From Flavobacteriaceae bacterium (GTDB taxonomy: Bacteria > Bacteroidota > Bacteroidia > Flavobacteriales > Flavobacteriaceae): a stretch of DNA of 10,472 bases. The stretch is taken from positions 1 to 10,472 of the forward strand of contig CANKLK010000073.1 in the NCBI GenBank assembly GCA_947482805.1, written 5' to 3'. Positions 8,808-10,472 of this stretch are shown here, in pieces. The notes under the pieces were generated by a model, which saw nothing but the letters and a program-made list of their open reading frames with translations, searched no databases and was not told the origin of the DNA. How positions within the stretch are numbered: the first letter of the stretch is position 1; each line of letters opens with the position of its first letter. The translations under genes and the position numbers were made by a program.

Positions 8808-8906
8808 ATGGAGGAAAACCTAATAGAAAACTGGATAAATACCGACAAAAAGCTATATGACTTAATTGCTGAGATTGATTCAACAAGAATCTATGAGTTG
8901 GTTTGA
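8808..8906 (+). CDS. Orphan 32-aa ORF, unknown, maybe a gene remnant
   Basis: ATG at 8808 to TGA at 8904-8906 encodes a 32-residue acidic peptide starting MEENLIENWINTDKKLYD and ending RIYELV. The frame stays open upstream of the ATG for some distance. The peptide looks like natural protein with an amphipathic helical pattern, and may be the N-terminus of a longer gene cut short. No family is recognised. It sits between the attC-like site and the next TAACAGC motif, which is where a cassette gene would be. No signal or membrane segment. Whether it is expressed is unknown. Confidence 0.3.
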   Translation: MEENLIENWINTDKKLYDLIAEIDSTRIYELV

Positions 8907-9137
8907 TTTAGGTTGTAAAATAATATGGCAAATTAATTAAAACCTTTGCTAACAGCACCTACAAGAAATGGCGAAAAATGTGCAAAATTCACATTTTTAT
9001 TTCGCAATAATTTTTATCTTTAACAAACCCGAGGCCATAGGCCGAACGGATGAAGTAAAATACAAAGTTCCGAAGTTCACAGTGCGTGAAGCGGAACGTC
9101 AGCAGCAAACGCTTGAAAACCATTGTAAATTGAAAAT
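8907..9137. other. Non-coding accessory stretch with two hairpins
   Basis: No credible gene is seen. A GCTAACAGC motif at 8948-8956 resembles the opening of the attC-like site after the ADP-ribosylglycohydrolase gene. A hairpin AAAAATGTG (8974-8982) / CACATTTTT (8990-8998) follows, extended by GCG/CGC across a bulge (8971-8973 with 9003-9005). A second imperfect hairpin is at 9067-9097. The stretch from ~9028 to 9120 is richer in G and C than its surroundings. Confidence 0.5.
9067..9097. repeat. Imperfect inverted repeat before the small membrane protein gene
   Basis: GTTCCG-aag-TTCAC (9067-9080) pairs with GTGAA-g-CGGAAC (9086-9097), leaving a 5-base loop and unequal unpaired bases on the two arms. 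It ends 40 bases before the ATG at 9138. Function unknown; the asymmetry recalls attC stems, but its short loop and the lack of flanking AAC/GTT argue against a complete site. Confidence 0.5.
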
Positions 9138-9413
9138 ATGACGATCGTAATCAAAATATTAAAATGGTTAAATTACATCCTTATTCCGATAGCAATTTTG
9201 AGCTTTTTGTATATTACAGTTAGCAAAATTTATATGGGAATATTAATTCCTGCATATTTTTTTGTTTTTATATTTTTGAATTTAATTGTAATAACTGTTC
9301 TTAATAGAATTTCTAATAACCCAACCGTTGAAATATTTAAAGATTGGAAATGGTTTTTTGCTTTAATATTTTCATATTTTCTTATTATACTCAATGTGGC
9401 TTTGTTAACTTAA
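9138..9413 (+). CDS. Small three-helix membrane protein, unknown function
   Basis: A 91-aa hydrophobic protein predicted to sit in the inner membrane. Three likely membrane segments: residues ~10-28 (LNYILIPIAILSFLYIT), ~33-54 (GILIPAYFFVFIFLNLIVIT) and ~72-90 (FFALIFSYFLIILNVALL). A short polar loop with RISNNPTVEIFKDWK lies between the second and third. No signal peptidase site and no family recognised. The gene is very AT-rich, unlike the GC-richer stretch just before it. It lies alone in the accessory region, followed 25 bases later by a CTAACAGC motif and hairpin. The ATG at 9138 follows an A-rich tract and is the first in the frame. It reads as a real gene because of the regular helix spacing, but expression is unproven. 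Confidence 0.6.
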   Translation: MTIVIKILKWLNYILIPIAILSFLYITVSKIYMGILIPAYFFVFIFLNLIVITVLNRISNNPTVEIFKDWKWFFALIFSYFLIILNVALLT

Positions 9414-9441
9414 TGAAGATGTAAAGGGCGGCAGCAGCTAA

Positions 9442-9463
9442 CAGCCGTTTGTAAAACGGTCTG
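9442..9463. repeat. Compact hairpin after the membrane protein gene, with TAACAGC
   Basis: CAG-CCGTTT (9442-9450) pairs with AAACGG-t-CTG (9454-9463), loop GTA, one bulged T. It overlaps the motif GCTAACAGC (9437-9445), the third TAACAGC motif of the region. It may be a shortened cassette-end repeat or simply an additional hairpin before the terminator. Confidence 0.5.
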
Positions 9464-9472
9464 TCTAACAAA

Positions 9473-9502
9473 AAAAAGCCAAACTAATTAGTTTGGCTTT
9501 TT
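9473..9502. terminator. Shared palindromic terminator of convergent genes
   Basis: A perfect 30-bp palindrome with arms AAAAAGCCAAACTAA (9473-9487) and TTAGTTTGGCTTTTT (9488-9502). A/T runs on both sides fit use in both directions. The minus-strand gene ends inside it: its stop codon is the TTA at 9488-9490, and the right arm encodes its last residues. Confidence 0.9.
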
Positions 9503-9874
9503 ATTTTTAATAATGTTTCGCAACACGACTTTATCAGGATAATTAAGCACTTCTAAAGTAATATCTTTGTTCTCTTTGGTCTTACCGTAAATGATGTATA
9601 ATTTTCCGCCTTCTTCCTTTATATTGCTTTTGTCAAAATCCACATCGCCATGGGTTAAAACGTTTTTGATATCAATTGTATCAACCCAATCTTCTGAAAG
9701 TCTACGCGAAGCTTCAATATCGTACAAAAAAGGCTTGTTTCTGAGGTCATTTAAAACTCTCGCATTGGGGAAATAATTGCAACGGGTATCTTTTCCGCTA
9801 AGTACCATCGCCACAAAAAAACATCCTATAACCAAACCCACTAAATAGTAGGCAAAACGTTGGTAAAACTTCAT
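9488..9874 (-). CDS. Small membrane-anchored protein, DUF4258-like
   Basis: A 128-aa protein with one N-terminal membrane segment (residues ~8-26, YYLVGLVIGCFFVAMVL) and a soluble part of about 100 residues, probably outside the cytoplasm. The segment RCNYFPNARVLNDLRNKP (31-48), the HGDVDF motif (75-80) and the strand pattern KLYIIYGK...ITLEVLNY resemble flavobacterial proteins annotated with DUF4258 that lie next to alanine dehydrogenase; this recognition is from memory of the family. The function is not known. Cys18 in the helix might suggest a lipobox, but the bases around it (VIGC, followed by FF) are in the middle of a long hydrophobic stretch, so an anchor helix is more likely. ald lies 96 bases upstream. 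A TACTTTTG box at 9891-9898 probably drives this gene separately. Confidence 0.75.
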   Translation of the reverse strand: MKFYQRFAYYLVGLVIGCFFVAMVLSGKDTRCNYFPNARVLNDLRNKPFLYDIEASRRLSEDWVDTIDIKNVLTHGDVDFDKSNIKEEGGKLYIIYGKTKENKDITLEVLNYPDKVVLRNIIKNKKPN

Positions 9875-9890
9875 ACTGATTAATTTTGTG

Positions 9891-9898
9891 CAAAAGTA
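9891..9898 (-). promoter_or_regulatory. Likely promoter of the DUF4258-like gene
   Basis: On the minus strand TACTTTTG fits the -7 consensus TAnnTTTG exactly. Transcription would start near 9885, about 11 bases before the ATG at 9874. No clear -33 TTG at the expected distance. Confidence 0.5.
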
Positions 9899-9951
9899 AT
9901 CAAATGTTTTACTATGCGCATTGGTTATGTACTAAAGTTTAAACCGTTGTC

Positions 9952-9971
9952 ATTTCCGCGAAGGCGGAAAT
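9952..9971. repeat. Hairpin ATTTCCGC/GCGGAAAT at the end of ald
   Basis: Perfect 8-base arms (9952-9959 and 9964-9971) around a GAAG loop. The right arm touches the last base of the ald stop codon. Without a clear T run on the minus strand it is a weak terminator. Similar GC-rich hairpins with the form TTTCCGCgaaGGCGGAAA recur in flavobacterial intergenic DNA, so it may be a dispersed repeat unit. Confidence 0.65.
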
Positions 9972-10472
9972 TAGAACACAATCAAATTAATATCATTATC
10001 AGGAAGATTGAACCAGTCGCCAATAGCTTTGTTGGTTAAAATGCCATGATATAAATAGACACCGTTTTTCAATCCTTTGTTACAGCGTATAGCACTTTCT
10101 AAACCGCCATCTTCGGCAATTTGAAGTAGGTAAGGCGTAATGATATTACTAATTGAAAGCGAAGCCGTTTTAGAATATCGCGAGGGAATATTCGGCACGC
10201 AATAGTGAATGACATTATTTTTAATAAAGGTTGGAGATTCGTGTGTAGTAACTTCAGAAGTTTCGAAACAACCACCGGTATCAATACTAACATCTACAAT
10301 TACAGCGCCTTTTTTCATGTGCTCTACCATCGTTTCGGTTACAACAACCGGACAACGGTCTTTTCCTCGCATGGCACCAATAGCAACATCACATCTTCGC
10401 AACGCTTTTAATAATGATTTGGGTTGTATGGTTGAAGTAAATATTCTTTGATTTAAATTATTCTGCAAACGA
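9971..10472 (-). CDS. ald: Alanine dehydrogenase, C-terminal part
   Basis: The gene enters from the right edge and the frame is open there; the first visible residues are Arg-Leu-Gln-Asn-Asn, so the 5' half lies outside. The visible ~166 residues cover the end of the NAD-binding domain and the C-terminal part of the catalytic domain. The enzyme converts L-alanine to pyruvate and ammonia with NAD. Family motifs, numbered from the first visible Leu: DVAIGAMRG (27-35), VDVSIDTGGCFETS (58-71, with the conserved catalytic Asp at 63), and HYCVPNIPSRYSKTASL (88-104, with the conserved Asn at 93). GLESAIRCNKGLKNGVYLYH and an acidic-hydrophobic tail ending DINLIVF complete it. The TTG at 10466-10468 could be mistaken for a start but is an internal Leu codon. 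PntA-type transhydrogenase is related but lacks this tail. Confidence 0.93.
   Translation of the reverse strand, partial: RLQNNLNQRIFTSTIQPKSLLKALRRCDVAIGAMRGKDRCPVVVTETMVEHMKKGAVIVDVSIDTGGCFETSEVTTHESPTFIKNNVIHYCVPNIPSRYSKTASLSISNIITPYLLQIAEDGGLESAIRCNKGLKNGVYLYHGILTNKAIGDWFNLPDNDINLIVF

Noticed and set aside
9219..9225. GTTAGCA as a further attC core
   Set aside because: It lies inside the membrane protein ORF (codons for Val-Ser-Lys) and has no partner arm nearby.
7677..9470. Insertion sequence or prophage
   Set aside because: No transposase, integrase or phage gene and no terminal inverted repeats with target duplications were seen.
10205..10451. Two + strand ORFs of 68 and 80 codons opposite ald
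   Set aside because: The minus strand holds the conserved AlaDH blocks IDTGGCFETS and HYCVPN; the + frames are shadows.

Overview
The window is typical of a Flavobacterium-like member of the Bacteroidota. The DNA is AT-rich, promoters fit the Bacteroidota -7 consensus TAnnTTTG, ribosome binding sites are weak and A-rich, GyrB is the short form (about 646 aa), SecD and SecF are fused in one protein, and the proteins resemble flavobacterial AsnB, Mdh, AlaDH and a DUF4258-type protein. The genus-level assignment is inference from this pattern.

Layout. 1-401 is the 3' end of asnB (asparagine synthase B), + strand. 506-1204 encodes a FISUMP-domain lipoprotein. 1471-3411 is gyrB. 3503-4438 is a lactate-dehydrogenase-like malate dehydrogenase (mdh). 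4654-7623 is the fused secDF. A strong bidirectional terminator at 7643-7676 closes this conserved housekeeping block. 7677-9470 looks like accessory DNA: an ADP-ribosylglycohydrolase gene, an attC-like imperfect inverted repeat that overlaps its stop codon, a 32-codon orphan ORF, several small hairpins and a gene for a 91-aa three-helix membrane protein. The right end holds two minus-strand genes, read right to left: the 3' part of alanine dehydrogenase (ald) and a gene for a small membrane-anchored DUF4258-like protein, which converges on the accessory region at a perfect-palindrome terminator.

How the genes relate. The housekeeping genes cover asparagine synthesis, DNA supercoiling, the TCA cycle, protein export and alanine catabolism. 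They share no pathway, and most are separated by terminators and their own promoters, so they look like single-gene transcription units rather than one operon.

Two observations stand out. First, the last 180 bases of the FISUMP lipoprotein gene are strongly depleted in adenine (28/180, against 70/180 in an upstream part of the same gene) while thymine stays high (61/180). Its apparently variable positions are mostly NNC/NNT codons. This is the expected footprint of adenine-specific mutagenesis by a diversity-generating retroelement (DGR), so the gene may be a remote DGR target; no reverse transcriptase or template repeat lies in this window. Second, 7677-9470 resembles a small cassette array without an integrase. 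It has one convincing attC-like site, one possible half site and recurring TAACAGC motifs after the ORFs. Both are hypotheses that need genome-wide comparison.
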